Origin: Haplomitrium mnioides
Taxonomy: Eukaryota; Marchantiophyta; Haplomitriopsida; Calobryales
Reading direction: 5' to 3'
DNA length: 47,835 nt
Assembly: GCA_049999725.1 (NCBI GenBank)
Contig: JBNGIS010017953.1
Coordinates: 71,011-118,845, forward strand
Shown here in pieces: positions 33,050-43,966 of this stretch (its first letter is position 1; each line of letters begins with the position of its first letter). Below the pieces are notes generated by a model, which was given only the letters and a program-made list of their open reading frames with translations, made no database searches and had not been told where the DNA came from. A program made the position numbers and the translations under genes.

Positions 33050-33510
33050 TGCCTCACCGTCCGCTGCATCGCCGTCCGACGCTGCCCCATAGGGGGGTAG
33101 GCCGACCGTCGCACTGAGCGCTCCTTCCGCACTTGACTCGTAAGTCGCTTGAGGTCCAATGAACTCCTCTCCTTGTGCAGCGTGTCCCGTGAGTTGCTTC
33201 GGGGTCCCTGGAGTCGCCATGTTCTCCGAAGAGCACCGTCTGACGCCGCCCTACAAAGGGGTAGGCGGACCGTCGGCTGACTCCCTTTCGAGGTTGACCC
33301 TCGGAACCCCTGCGTGCTTCCCAAGGCGCCACGTCGTCCAAAGGCCGCCGTCCCACGCCACCCTGCAAATGGGTAGGCGAACCGTCGCGCGAAACCTTCT
33401 TCCGAAGTTGACCTTCAGAAACCTTACCTTGCTCCCCAGTGCGCCATGTTTCCAAAGCCCTCCCGCGGACTCCCTGCGCTTGCCACGTCATCCGAAGAGC
33501 CGCTGTGGAC
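33050..33510 (-). repeat. Tandem repeat of about 113 bp in 5' LTR U3
   Basis: Same units as at 26446-26880 in the other LTR, including CCGTCTGACGCCGCCCTACAAAGG and CTTCCGAAGTTGACC blocks, with transitions at several CpG sites. Confidence 0.7.
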
Positions 33511-34929
33511 TTACCCTGCTCGCCGAATAAGAACTGTGCCGATGTCGCTGTTTTGTCGTACCTTCGAAGTAAGAACTACGTGTGTGCCCGAGGCTATCTT
33601 TGTTAACACTTCCCAAAGCTCGCTATAAGAACTACTAAGCCCTTTCGGACCGTTCGCCCCTTTCGAACTTTTACCCTTCTGGTTGCCAAAGCGACAAAGA
33701 GTCACCCTTTCGGTGCCGCTAGATCCTTCATCGGTCGCACCAGTGTTAGCTTCATTTTTCGGCCACCCTCATCTCGCTCGCCGATTCGCCGATAGATCGT
33801 CCTTTCGCCGTACCCCTCGTTTCCCCCCACCGAATAGGCACCATATCACTAATCTGACTCAGCCTTCTTCCCGTTAGACGGTTTGCGATGGATCGCTATT
33901 TCACCACTAATGAACATTGTTTGAACCGGATCGCCGATGAGTCGCTTTTTCACCTTCACTCGCTCTTATTCGGCCAATTCGGTGATCTGTCTCCCTTTCG
34001 ACTCTCCTCTATGTTTCCTCTTAACGGATCTGCGCTAAGTTGTTCCTTCGGCTTCCTCGCTCCTCCTCCGCTCGGATCTCCGATAGATCGTCCTTCTGGC
34101 ACTCTCCCGTTTTCCTTCTGCCAAATTTTTGATAAGTCACAGTTTCGAGCCCTCATCCTTGATCCCTTGTTGGTTTCCTTGTGGATCCCTCTTAATCGGG
34201 TCCCCATGTCGGAACCCCGTTAAGTGGGCTCCCTACTTAGGGAGGCGCCTGTTCGCAGATCCGCGGGCCTCTTGGTGCCATCACGTCATCCGTGGAATCT
34301 CGCAAAAGGCTCCGGAGACGCCACGTCATCCGTAGAATCTCGCGGGACCTTTCTGGGACTCCACTCTTCCACCAGGATTTGCAGACTCGAATGGAGCGTT
34401 CGATCGGTCCTTGCAGGGCTCGCTCCTGCTTGCGAGATCGAGGCATCTCTCTTCCCTGGCCTTGGTCGCCCTCGTGACGATCTCACCTCCTCCTTTCAGC
34501 TCTTGATCCTTGCTTCCCGATTTATGGCCACTGCAGGACCCCCGCGATCTGCCTTTCTTCAGAGTACCTTCGGATTTCCTTGTTGTTGATCTGTTCTTCT
34601 TCCTCCTGCAATCGCCTCGCCATAGGTGGCTGCTCTATTCCTTCTCCCCATGCTCTGATCCCCGCATCCTCCTTAGGCCCACGAATTCTTACTGGCGTGC
34701 TTCGAATTTGAAAATGGGGCCCCTCCCCTGGCTGGCGATCACTGCTGTCTCCTCGTCTCTTCCGCCATGATCCTGTTTCCCTCCTAGGAATCATGCGCCA
34801 TACTCTTAGTAGTTGTTTGAGGTAATCAGCTGTTCTTGAGAGGCCTTCACACTCGCAAAGGGGACATATTGCCAATGGTGCTTCTGATTTCGTGCATTCA
34901 GCTTTAGTGCTCCAAACCACTGGCTGACA

Positions 34930-34934
34930 TTGCA
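34930..34934. repeat. Right target-site duplication TTGCA
   Basis: Matches 24462-24466, proving that 24467-34929 is one insertion and not two solo LTRs. Confidence 0.93.
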
Positions 34935-37446
34935 GTAGTATAAAAAAGTATCAAGGTTCGTATGGAGAATATGCATTCGTTTTTTGCCAACAATGTACCT
35001 ATGACCATTGGTTCTAAAGGTAATTAAATTAGTGAGACTCTCTTTGCTAAGACATGCTTTGGAAAACATATGACTTTCTCTTTCATGTCATGGTTCTTAT
35101 GTTGATACACTAGGAATAGGATTCTCAATGCATAATTGTTTACGTCATCGAAAACACTCTAGGAATCCATTGACTAACTATTGAATAAATTTATGGCATT
35201 CTTAAGTTTGGTTTTTTTTGGTGTAGTGATTTATAGATAGTTATGGCTCAGGCTTAAGAAGTCAAAGTAGAGGAAATCCTTGCTTGTTGTGAGTGCTTTG
35301 TATACAACATTTGTTGTGAATGGCACATCTATTGATTTCAAATGTGTAGATTCCTCTCAATCTTGTACTAGCTTGCTTGCTTTATGTTTTATAGCACATG
35401 GTACTCTTGGCTTCATTGTTATGAAATGCTTGCTTTTTGCTAGCTTACGTAACTCACTTTGCCAATATTAACTCTATCTTACCTTCTTGAAGTTGGTAGA
35501 TCTCTTATTGTTGCCTTATACATACTAAACTTGATCTCCCTTGACTTTTTCTTGATAAAGATTGTGAATTTCTATAAATCAAAGTTTAATGGATGGTTTA
35601 TAGAAAAACATTTCTACATATTTCAAAGTTATTTAGGCTTTTTGCATTGCATTTGCCACACTCATGTGAATTTGATGTATTGCTTTGGCTAATGTCTTGG
35701 GTCGGTTGTTGTTTGCCATGTATAGTATGGATGTTTTGGTGTTATATGAGTGAAATCGCAAAGGAAGGTACAAAATAAGATTTTCAAATAGAGAACCTTT
35801 TTTAGTGAGATATTGACAATGGATAGCTCTTACAATGCAACCTCATGCATTACATGAGTGGCAATGCTTAGAAAAATGGAGGCATAGATTCAACCGCTGA
35901 ACTTATTTAAGTTTGGAGATTTAGTAAAGCTTTCAAGAAGGTATATGCTGCCTTACATTGACTTCAAGGAACATCTCAAGAATTATCCTTAATCTATGTT
36001 TTTGTTTCTTCACTATAATTTCTCCACTCTAGTTTTGATGGTAGCATCTATAATTGCTGTCTCAGATGGTGCTAGAGTGAGTTATGTGGAATCTGCAAAT
36101 TTTCACAATCCCTTATATGAGATGTGATATATAGCTAGCATGTCAAGAGTTTCTTAACATGTCAATTTGAAATACTTTATATTTTTGTATCAACTTGAAG
36201 CTTTAGTGTTTCTTATTTAAAGTCTCCTTAGGCAATGGTGTCGTGTTGTTTTTGTATCAACTTGAAGTGTTGTCGTTTCTTATTTGAAATCTCATAGGGC
36301 ATTGTTGTTGTGTTGTGATCTTCTTTCCTTCATTTTATGTTCAGTGTAGTGTAGGTGTGGTGTTATGTATAGCCCATCTATTGTACAAATATTTTGTATG
36401 TAGCTATAGTAAAGAGTTTGAATACCTTGTTTGATGAAGATGTTTATGCAGCCATTTAGTATGATAATTAGCCAAGAGTGATGGCAATTGAGGTTCTACC
36501 AAACCAGCTAGATCTTTCAATCTCTCTATGGAGCATTGTTGTGACCAATCAAGTCATTTGAACCAATATCTGATCAATATAATAGTTGGAAGTTAGTCAG
36601 TTTTTGCTTGTCTCCTAAAATCTTTTTGGTTCACTCATATGAATGCCATGAGGTAGAAAATCCTCGTCTTCTTTTGATTCAAAGCCTTGATGCATCTATT
36701 TTCTGAATATTAAGGTGTATCTTTCAAGCTGATAGCCATCTCTCTTTGGCTCACGTGACTTCAACTCCATGACATGTTCATCCACAAATCTTAGAAAGGT
36801 TCTTCTCCTTATTCCTCAAACATGATCATGAAAAAGATTAGTCATTATTTTAAAGTTGCTTTCCCTAGTGTAAAACAGGGCTTGAATAGCATAAACATCT
36901 TCAAAGTGCTTACACCAACGAGAAGCTTCATCCCACTAAAAAACTTCATGTACATTGTTCACAAGCAATTGATGCAAAATATATTGGAATTAAAAATAAG
37001 ATTCTCCAAGGATGTTGACTCGTTTCTTTGCGAATCTTGTAGCAATGTTAGTTGGCACCTTGAACTATCTTGTTTTAGTTTGTAACTTCCCATGAAGTGG
37101 TGAATCTTATAAGTAGATGTATTTTAGGGTATATCATATTCATGCCAACTTAAACTCGCATTCTACCTCAAAGTCATTCAACTTGTTTTTGTATAAGATC
37201 CATTTTTTAATGTGATTGAGTTTTTTTGTCAATTTTGTACGTGTATTTAAAAACATATATCAAAGCACTCTTCTTGGAGGTTTTTCCTTGACTCTTGTTA
37301 TTGTCTTGATTTGAAAGTTATTTGATTAAAATTTTGACATTTGATTCTAATTTTCTAATTAACTAACATCTCTTTCCTTTTCTTTTTTTATGTTCTTCAT
37401 ATAAAAGTGCATATTTTATTGAGTCCTTGCTGCCCTCTTACCAATT
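34935..37446. other. Gene-free AT-rich sequence with a 67-bp direct duplication
   Basis: No gene is recognised. At 36183-36316 a 67-bp unit (TTTTGTATCAACTTGAAG...GGCA.TG.TG..GTGTTG) occurs twice in tandem. A diverged relative lies at 23210-23262, on the other side of the large LTR element. Frames of up to 87 codons (36822-37085) show no domain. Confidence 0.5.
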
Positions 37447-38510
37447 TGGGACTTCAAACATTTAAGAAATCAATTCTATTTAATTTCTACTTTCTCTTTC
37501 ACTTGTTTCCTCTCATTCCTTATTGCCAACACACTTTCCTTCAAGTTTTTAGTCTATTTTTTCTTTTATTTTATACTAGGTTTGGAAAGCACTAATAGCC
37601 CACATTAGGGGGAGTAAACTTAGAGCACCTACAAAAAGTGAGTGTGATAGTTATGTGCAAAGAAACAGCCTACAAAAATGAAGCAATACTAGAGAATTGG
37701 AGGTTTTGGAGTTGGCAAGTGACAAGAATGTTCATGTTTCAAAATGTGAGTTATCTTAGAAATGTTGGTCATACCTTGAAAATTGAAAAAGAATTTAATA
37801 AGTAGTGGTTTTTTTGCCTTTGTGTGAATTTGGGACTCTAAGGATTTAATTCAATTCTTTTTTTATTTTTCAATTGCTACCTCTAATTCCGATTTGCCAA
37901 CACCTCTTTTTTCAAACTATTTATTTATTTATTTATCTTTTTATTTTAGGTTTGGAGGGTAGTACTAGCCATTATTAGAGAGAACACTTTTAGGGCACCT
38001 AGAGCAAGTGTGTGTGATATTTATATGCAAAGTAAGAGCTTGTATCAACAAAAGAATACTAGAGAATTGAAGGTTTGGGGTCAACAAGGGACAAGAATGT
38101 TCTTCTTGCAAAACGTGAGTCATTAGAGAAATGCTAGTGCCACATTAAAAATTTGAAAAAAAAAAAAACCAAGAGTGGGCTTGTTACCCTTGTGTAGGTT
38201 TGGGTCTTTAAGCATTTAATTCAATTAAATTTGAATACTATTCTCTCTTTCAATTGATACTTCTTATTTTGGGTTCTTAACACCTTTTTTGTCCAAGGTT
38301 TGGAGGGAAGTGGTGGCCAACATTAGAGGGCATAAACTAAAGGCACTTAAAGCAAGTCAATGCGACAATTTTGTACAAAGAAAAGACTTGCAACAACAAG
38401 GGAATACTACCGAATTGAAGGATTTTGTGTTGGCAAGTAACAAGGATATTTGGATTGCAAAATGTGAGTGGTCTGCAAAATACTAATGCCACCTTGAAAA
38501 TTGAAAAATA
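37447..38510 (+). pseudogene. Three tandem exon-like units of about 350-370 bp
   Basis: Each unit has a pyrimidine-rich stretch, an acceptor-like TAG or AG, about 165 bp of codable sequence, then a donor-like GTGAGT. Exon-like parts start GTTTGG at about 37579, 37949 and 38299. In one phase they read VWKALIAHIRGSKLRAP (one stop later), VWRVVLAIIRENTFRAP (open throughout) and VWREVVANIRGHKLKAL (open). They also share CD..VQ, NTRELK and an LASD/LASN block. Shared reading phase suggests exon duplication in a once-coding gene. I do not recognise the protein. Confidence 0.5.
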
Positions 38511-40007
38511 AACGATTTAGTACTGGGCTCCAATGCTACAATAAGAGGAGATTGAATACTTGGTATCTTCTATGGTCAACTAGAACAAAGCATTGAAAAG
38601 AGGTACAAGTTTAGGGCTTGTGTATTCTTGGTGTTTGGGCTGAAACATTGAAACAATCACAAGTGAAAACCAAAAAAATATAGAAAACATAAACTTTATA
38701 TATTATTGGCTGTCTTTTAGCAACATTAATACAATCTCAATAGTGAAGCAACAAAAAATTAGTCACAAAAAGTTAAATTCAAGATTGGAGATGATTGATC
38801 TAGAAACTCCTTGGTAATCTTAGCAATAGATTTTGTCATTTACATGGCTTGATTCTAAGCCTATGAGTTTATTTAGAGAGTTTGGATATGGGTTACTTAA
38901 TTATGATTAAGAATTGTTGTTATCTCTTTGCAAGATTGATGCAAGTCATTATTATGAGATTTTAACAAATAAATATTATTTTTACATAAAACTAAAAAGT
39001 TAATTAATTTTATGTAAAATAAATATTCCAGATTAGTCCCAATTGATAGTGAACTGACAATTCAAAATGACTACAAGTTACTTGATTTATTGGGTCATGT
39101 CCAAAATGCTCATTATGCCCAAACACCTATGATAAATTAATAGAATATCCTATGCAATGATTCCTATATGTCAGCAAAGTTGTTCTAAATGACATCCATT
39201 TTGGTTGTCCAAAATGACCCCATCAAACTTTGTCATTTTGGTCATGTCCAAAAGTACCACCATTCCAATCACTTATGATATATTGATAGGTTGTCATTGC
39301 AACCATTTAGAACATGTTCCAAATGACCTACAAACGTTTTCAACATGACACATGTTAGTTATTTATTGATCTTCAATATGGCATCTGTCAACTTCTCATT
39401 GGTTGTCACCATGACACATGCCTTTTTTTATTGGTTCTCATCGTGGCATGTGGTATTCTCATTGTTCTTTGGCATGCTTTATGTCATACTCCTATTGCAT
39501 TGTACAACCACTAATTTTGGTCATATCCTTTATGACCTGAAATTTAAATTCAAATGATGCCATGTATCAATGTATTATTGGCTACCAATTGACATCATTT
39601 AAAATTATTCCAAAAAAAACCAAATTCCAAAATTAATTATGACACCACGTGTCACTTGGTGATTGATTATGGAAATCATCCACGACTATAAATGATAAAA
39701 TTATGTCCCCATTGTCGGTGTGTTTTTGTAGTCATTTAGAGAATATGGTCATTGAGTTATTTTGAACTATCAAAAAAACCATTGACATTTTGCACCATTG
39801 TTTGAAAGAGTTCGGATGAGAACTTTCTATATTATACATCTCATCACATTAATATTTTTGGTCATTATATGCCCAATTGAAGAACTTTGGGGTCATTACT
39901 ATTGTCATATAGGACATTTGTTTCTTCTATTGAAGGGGCCAAATAAAATCTATAAAGGATGAGAAAAAGTACAAGAAATTGTCATGCAAAGGCATGTCTC
40001 TTTGAGA
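38511..40007. repeat. Gene-free AT-rich sequence with short degenerate repeats
   Basis: From about 39050 to 39300 a TTGGTCATGTCCAAAATGAC word recurs with variation. From 39340 to 39480 about four units of roughly 40 bp share CAT(G/C)(G)TGGCA(C/T)(A/G)TG..., (T)CTCATTGGTT. No coding pattern is seen. Confidence 0.5.
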
Positions 40008-40440
40008 GAAGTTGAGACAAATTAGAGGACTCTACCAATGGAGGTCAAGATAGAGGTGGAGGACTCTATTTGGAGTTGTTTAGACTGAGGCGGAGGGCTT
40101 TGTCCATTGAAGTCAAGATGAAGGCGTCAAATAGGTTGACATGGAGGAAAAAAACTTTGTCCAAAGAAGTCAAGACTCAAGCGGAAAACTCTCCTTGGAG
40201 AAGTTGAGATTGAGGTGGAGGAATTTCTCAAGAGAAGTCAAAACGAAAGCAAGAGATTATCTCATGAGAGGTCAAGACAAAGTTGGAGTACTATGTCTTG
40301 AGTAGTTATAACAAAAGCAAACGACTTTGTCTATAAAGCTCAAGACATATGCAAAAGACTTGGTTTAGAGAGGTTGAGTTAGAGCTTTGAAATTGTGTCC
40401 ACAAAAGTCAAGACGGAGATGGAAGACTCTTGTGAGTAGA
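40008..40440. repeat. Minisatellite, about 13 units of 32-35 bp
   Basis: The consensus resembles GAAGTCAAGAC.AAGGCGGAGGACTCTGTCCATG. Units begin near 40009, 40040, 40073, 40108, 40166, 40199, 40233, 40267, 40300, 40335, 40368 and 40404; the fourth is longer. The repeats are diverged and full of stops, so they are not protein-coding now. Confidence 0.82.
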
Positions 40441-41805
40441 CACTTGAGAAACCTTTTTTGTCATGTATTAATGGGGGAGAAGTGGAGCAATCAATGGAAA
40501 TAGCTAAGCCTTAAGTGCACAATTCAAGCAACTAAAAGTCAATGGGTGAGTGAATGATGTGATCCTTCTTGTAGAATACTTTTCACGATGTTGGATGACT
40601 TATTTTAATGCATATCACATCTTGGTGAAAAACTTCTACTGGTTGACTACCACTACTATTGAATGAGCCGTAGAGAGAATTGATTGAAATCTTGGCCGTA
40701 CAACAACAAAAAGGGCTAAAAAATGTTTATACCCTTAGAAATACAAAATTGGAGTTGATTCTCATTTTATAAACCTAGGTTGGAGCAAGGGAACAAGTGG
40801 ATGCAAGGCATTAGCTTAGAGTCATTGGAGGTGGGCTCAATAATGAAAGAATACTCCTTGCCAATGGTGGATAGCTATGTTCAGTGCTTTGAAGCCTAGT
40901 GGCCTTGACATTGAATTAATGAGGTGGATTTTGCCTACAAGGAAAACTACATGACTAGGGTGGGCACAAGCAGCCACACCTTGTTCTATGGCAACTAGGG
41001 CTGCAATAACTTGGCATTGGTAGACATTGAAGAAGTGTGAGGATCTCAAGCAAGCACTTTCCATAGAGTAAGTTGTGGATCAGTCTTCAAGTAGGACAAC
41101 AAAGCAAGAAAGTGCAAGAGCTTTTGAAGTAGGCTTATGCTGAAGAGGTAAGGTTGTCCTTGGATGTTAGAGTTAATACTATATGTCAAGAGGGCTAAAC
41201 TGCTTGGGATGGAAGCAAAATATCCTTGATGAGATGTTAAAATCAGCTCCTCTAGGGATGAATGAGAAACTACTTAGATAGGTGTGTGGATTTGAGTTGC
41301 AATGGCAACAGTCATGTTTGGTATGTCTATGTTGTAAGAATAAATATAGTCAAAGATGTTTTCAGTCTAGTTTTAGGCAATATAGTGAAAAATTGCTCTA
41401 TTCATACTAGAAGAAGTTGTGCATTGTGTGGGGATAGTTTTGTTGTGCATGGTATAGATGAGAGTTTCTTACACTTTAAAAAAATGCATCTTAAGTTGTA
41501 AGCAACCTACGTTGTAGAGCAAAGATTAGTAGATTTATGTGTGCATGTGTGTGTGTAAGATTGAGGCAAGTTGAAACATGAGTGGAGAGTGATGAGAGGT
41601 GAAGACATTGAGAGAAGAAAGAATTTATCTCACCAGTGTGTTATAGTGCTCAAAGAAGCATTCAACAGAGAGATATTAATATTTCTCACTCTCGCCAGGC
41701 ATCATCACTACTTGGGTAATGCAATTTGATTAAGTAATTAGAAGCAATTTTGTATTGCTCTTCTTTGTTTTATATTTTTGGCCTATTGTTGTTTGTTTGT
41801 TTGTT

Positions 41806-41854
<49 letters not shown>

Positions 41855-42382
41855 CTATAAGTGAGTAGTTAGTGCATCGAAGCTTTACGCTAAGACAATT
41901 AGTGTAAAAGAGCTCAAAGACAAACTCCAACAATAAGCAAAACAAACCAACCAAATGCAAGAAAATACTTACAAAGAGTACATAAGTGAAAGCTCAAACC
42001 AAATGAGAGAAACTCTAGAGTGAAGAGTTGAGCAATAAAGCTCTTCTATTTATACTTAAAGATGTGCTATCCTACTTACATTGCCTACAAGTTATTTTCA
42101 CTTTTCAACCTTAAAAAAGGTTTTATACCACTTTACTAAAAGTAAATTTAAAGGTAATTAACTCTATTCCACTTCATTAAAAGTTGTCCTACTTTGGTAG
42201 TTACTACCATTTCCTTCATTCATCTCTATTTTGTTATAAAAATCACATCATCATGCTATACTATGACATAATCCAAGCTTTCTAATCGATAACATCCTCA
42301 TACTTTCAAAAAATTGATTAATATCTTAAGCATTCTCAAGGTTAGAACACAGTTCCTAAGTAGCATTATGAAGTGAATATGA
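40441..42382. other. Gene-free sequence with a (GTTT)n/(GT)n microsatellite
   Basis: No gene is recognised. The microsatellite at 41788-41852 is about six GTTT units followed by 21 GT units. Frames at 40837-41064 (minus) and 41262-41501 (plus) have no domain I know. Confidence 0.5.
41788..41852. repeat. (GTTT)n(GT)21 microsatellite
   Basis: Compound simple repeat with uninterrupted GT units, so probably variable in length between individuals. Confidence 0.97.
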
Positions 42383-42672
42383 GAGTCCTTGCTCGCATAG
42401 ACAGGGAGTTCCTGCACGCAATGACTCCCTTTGTACATGCGTGCATGGACTCTAAAGTCGATGCGCACATGGAACATGTGTCTCCATGCTTGCATAGACA
42501 TGGAAGTTCATACTCACCTCGACTTTGAATTCCATACGGGCATGGACGATGGGATTCCAAGCGCCAAGAACTTCGAAGTCCATGCGCGCATGGACGATGG
42601 GAGTCCAAGTGCCAAGGACTTCGGAGTCCATGCGCGCATGGACCTTGGGTCTCCATGTTCGCATGGACTCCC
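42383..42672. repeat. Tandem array of about 24-bp palindrome-bearing units
   Basis: About 12 units of 23-26 bp. The best, GTCCATGCGCGCATGGAC, is a perfect 18-bp palindrome at 42578-42595 and again at 42626-42643, 48 bp apart. Intervening units (TTCCAAGCGCCAAGAACTTCG) are related but less palindromic, giving a two-unit higher-order period. Because 24 is a multiple of 3, long open frames run through the array on both strands; they are not genes. Confidence 0.88.
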
Positions 42673-42737
42673 GGCGAGTTATGACTTAGTAAAAAGAGAA
42701 GCAAATAAAAAAGGATTTCAGAATTCACCTTGCCATC

Positions 42738-43089
42738 TTCCTTTGCGGCCTAAAGATGCTTCACAAAAATGTCCCTCTCCTTATACTTGGAGAAATCAAA
42801 TCGTTTGCGATTTGCACAATAATGGGTAATTAAATCTTAGGACTGCACAAGCAACCCAATGTTGGCTTTCTTTCTCTCTTGGATCATGGTAATTTGGACC
42901 AATAGACCCAAATTGAAATTTTCACCTTCACCAGCAGACATATAAAGATGTTGATCGGGGTCTTTCAAAGAACACTAGTTTACTAGCCTTTGCCACTCGA
43001 GTTTTTCAAGCTCTAAAGCCTTGACAACATCCAAATACTTGTATGGCTTTGGTTGAGGAGGGTGGGAAACAATTCCTTGAGATGCCATT
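42738..43089 (-). pseudogene. Unrecognised minus-strand gene relic, first-exon-like, divergent to the 44-kb gene
   Basis: From ATG at 43089 the minus strand reads MASQGIVSHPPQPKPYKYLD, then VVKALELEKLEWQRLVN, a TAG, and CSLKDPDQHLYMSAGEGENF, LLVQITMIQERKKANIGLLV, a TAA, RKRFDFSKYKERDIFVKHL, a TAG and AAKEDGK. The phase is kept across all three stops, and composition is protein-like with helix-forming charged stretches. A donor-like AAG|GTGAAT lies at about 42738-42737, suggesting an exon end; the palindromic array would then be intronic. I do not recognise the family. It faces away from the gene at 44072-47695. Confidence 0.5.
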
Positions 43090-43181
43090 CTAAAGATAAT
43101 AGAAACATGTCTATTTAGAAGTAAAAAATGTAATGAACAAAAGTTCAGAAATCATTAAAGGTTGGAAATGGAAAAAAAACT

Positions 43182-43281
43182 NNNNNNNNNNNNNNNNNNN
43201 NNNNNNNNNNNNNNNNNNNNNNNNNNNNNNNNNNNNNNNNNNNNNNNNNNNNNNNNNNNNNNNNNNNNNNNNNNNNNNNNN
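43182..43281. other. Assembly gap of 100 N
   Basis: Placeholder gap between the two divergent gene relics, so the distance between them is unknown. Confidence 0.99.
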
Positions 43282-43810
43282 AAGGAACTTTCCACTAGCG
43301 CTTCTTTTATAGCTAAATTTCAAAAAAAAACTTTTTCTTGTCAAAAAATGATTCGCGAAGCTCTTGACACGTAGGTTTGCCTAGTGCAAAAAAATAAGAA
43401 GTTAGTATACAAATTATTGCTCATTTTCATCTTTCCACATTCTTTTTCTCATTTTCTTCACAAAAAGTTCCCAATTTTGTCGTTTTGCAAAACAAACGAT
43501 ACAAACAGATCTTTTAGGTGTGGTGTAAGAGGTTCATAATATTTGTTAAAATAACTCCTTGAAGTACTTGATTTTTAAAAAGACTTTTCAATGGTTGGAG
43601 TTTTTTAAAGCAAGAAGACGTTAGAGTTTCAAGATTCATTTTCACAAAATAGTGTTACTTTTGACAAGCAGGTTGAGATTTGTTCAAATGCCAATTTTTG
43701 GGAGGTAAGCGATGGAGTACCAAAAGTATCAAGTGTGATGGAAAGTATATTAGAGAAAAAGATGACTTCTATTGAGTCAGATAGCTCCACCCAAAAAGAT
43801 TGAGAAGGTG
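43282..43810 (+). other. Possible 5' exon or leader of the downstream gene
   Basis: An open stretch from about 43604 to 43801 reads KKTLEFQDSFSQNSVTFDKQ and onward to STQKD-stop, with an acidic/Ser-rich character that fits the N-terminus of the downstream gene. A donor-like GAG|GTAAGC at about 43705 offers an alternative end. Support is weak. 43282-43600 shows nothing recognisable. Confidence 0.3.
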
Positions 43811-43966
43811 ACCTCCATGTGCGTATAGGATGAGGGACTCAACCCTATGCTCACATAGGGTCAAGGAGTGAATCCAATGTGCGCATAAGATAAACGAATG
43901 AACAACTTGCGTGCAAAGGATCAAAGAGGGAACCTAGTACTCATAGAGAATTAAAGAAACAATCTT
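43811..43966. repeat. Tandem array of five 30-31-bp units with palindromic cores
   Basis: Units read CCATGTGCGTATAGGATGAG, CCTATGCTCACATAGGGTCA, CCAATGTGCGCATAAGATAA, AACTTGCGTGCAAAGGATCA and CTAGTACTCATAGAGAATTA, each followed by (G)A(G)GGA(C)TCAA(C)-like sequence. CCCTATG-CTCA-CATAGGG is the clearest hairpin (43843-43860). The design, a palindromic core with a GAC/GGATCA spacer, matches the 42383-42672 array. Confidence 0.8.

Larger units (their letters stand above)
24467..34929 (-). mobile_element. Complete TR-GAG-type LTR element (10.5 kb) with gag-protease only
   Basis: Two LTRs of 3866 and 3771 bp flank a 2826-bp interior (28333-31158), with TG...CA ends and a TTGCA target duplication. 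The PBS (TGGCGCTAGA, minus strand at 31150-31141) and PPT (GAAGGGAGAG, 28336-28345) set minus orientation. The interior encodes a gypsy-like gag with zinc knuckles and a protease-like C-terminal region, with no room or motif for RT, RNase H or integrase. This matches the non-autonomous class called TR-GAG, which relies on a partner element's Pol. LTRs make up nearly three quarters of the element, which is unusual. Confidence 0.93.
31159..34929 (-). repeat. 5' LTR, 3771 bp
   Basis: Full-length partner of 24467-28332, with the same TG...CA ends. The main length difference is a deletion of about 99 bp at 32310 inside the first 315-bp unit, joining CAATCCTCGG to CGATTCCCTT. As the 5' LTR it would have driven transcription of gag. 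Its U3 (toward 34929) starts with TGTCAGCCAGTGG on the minus strand. Confidence 0.95.

Noticed and set aside
32890-34770. Open frames up to 145 codons in the second LTR
   Set aside because: Mirror images of the frames in the first LTR, not conserved in length between the two copies.
24467-34929. Two independent solo LTRs instead of one element
   Set aside because: TTGCA is duplicated only at the outer edges, and a PBS, gag-protease and PPT lie between the LTRs.
42383-42672. Regularly spaced palindromic repeats that could suggest a CRISPR array
   Set aside because: The units are contiguous and diverged with no unique spacers, and the context is a plant genome; it is a tandem palindromic minisatellite.
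42366-42829. Open frames on both strands through the palindromic array (120 and 132 codons)
   Set aside because: They exist because the repeat unit is 24 bp, a multiple of three; the encoded pattern is only the repeat itself.
43111-43374. Frames on both strands across the 43.2-kb gap
   Set aside because: They are open only because N codons are not stops.
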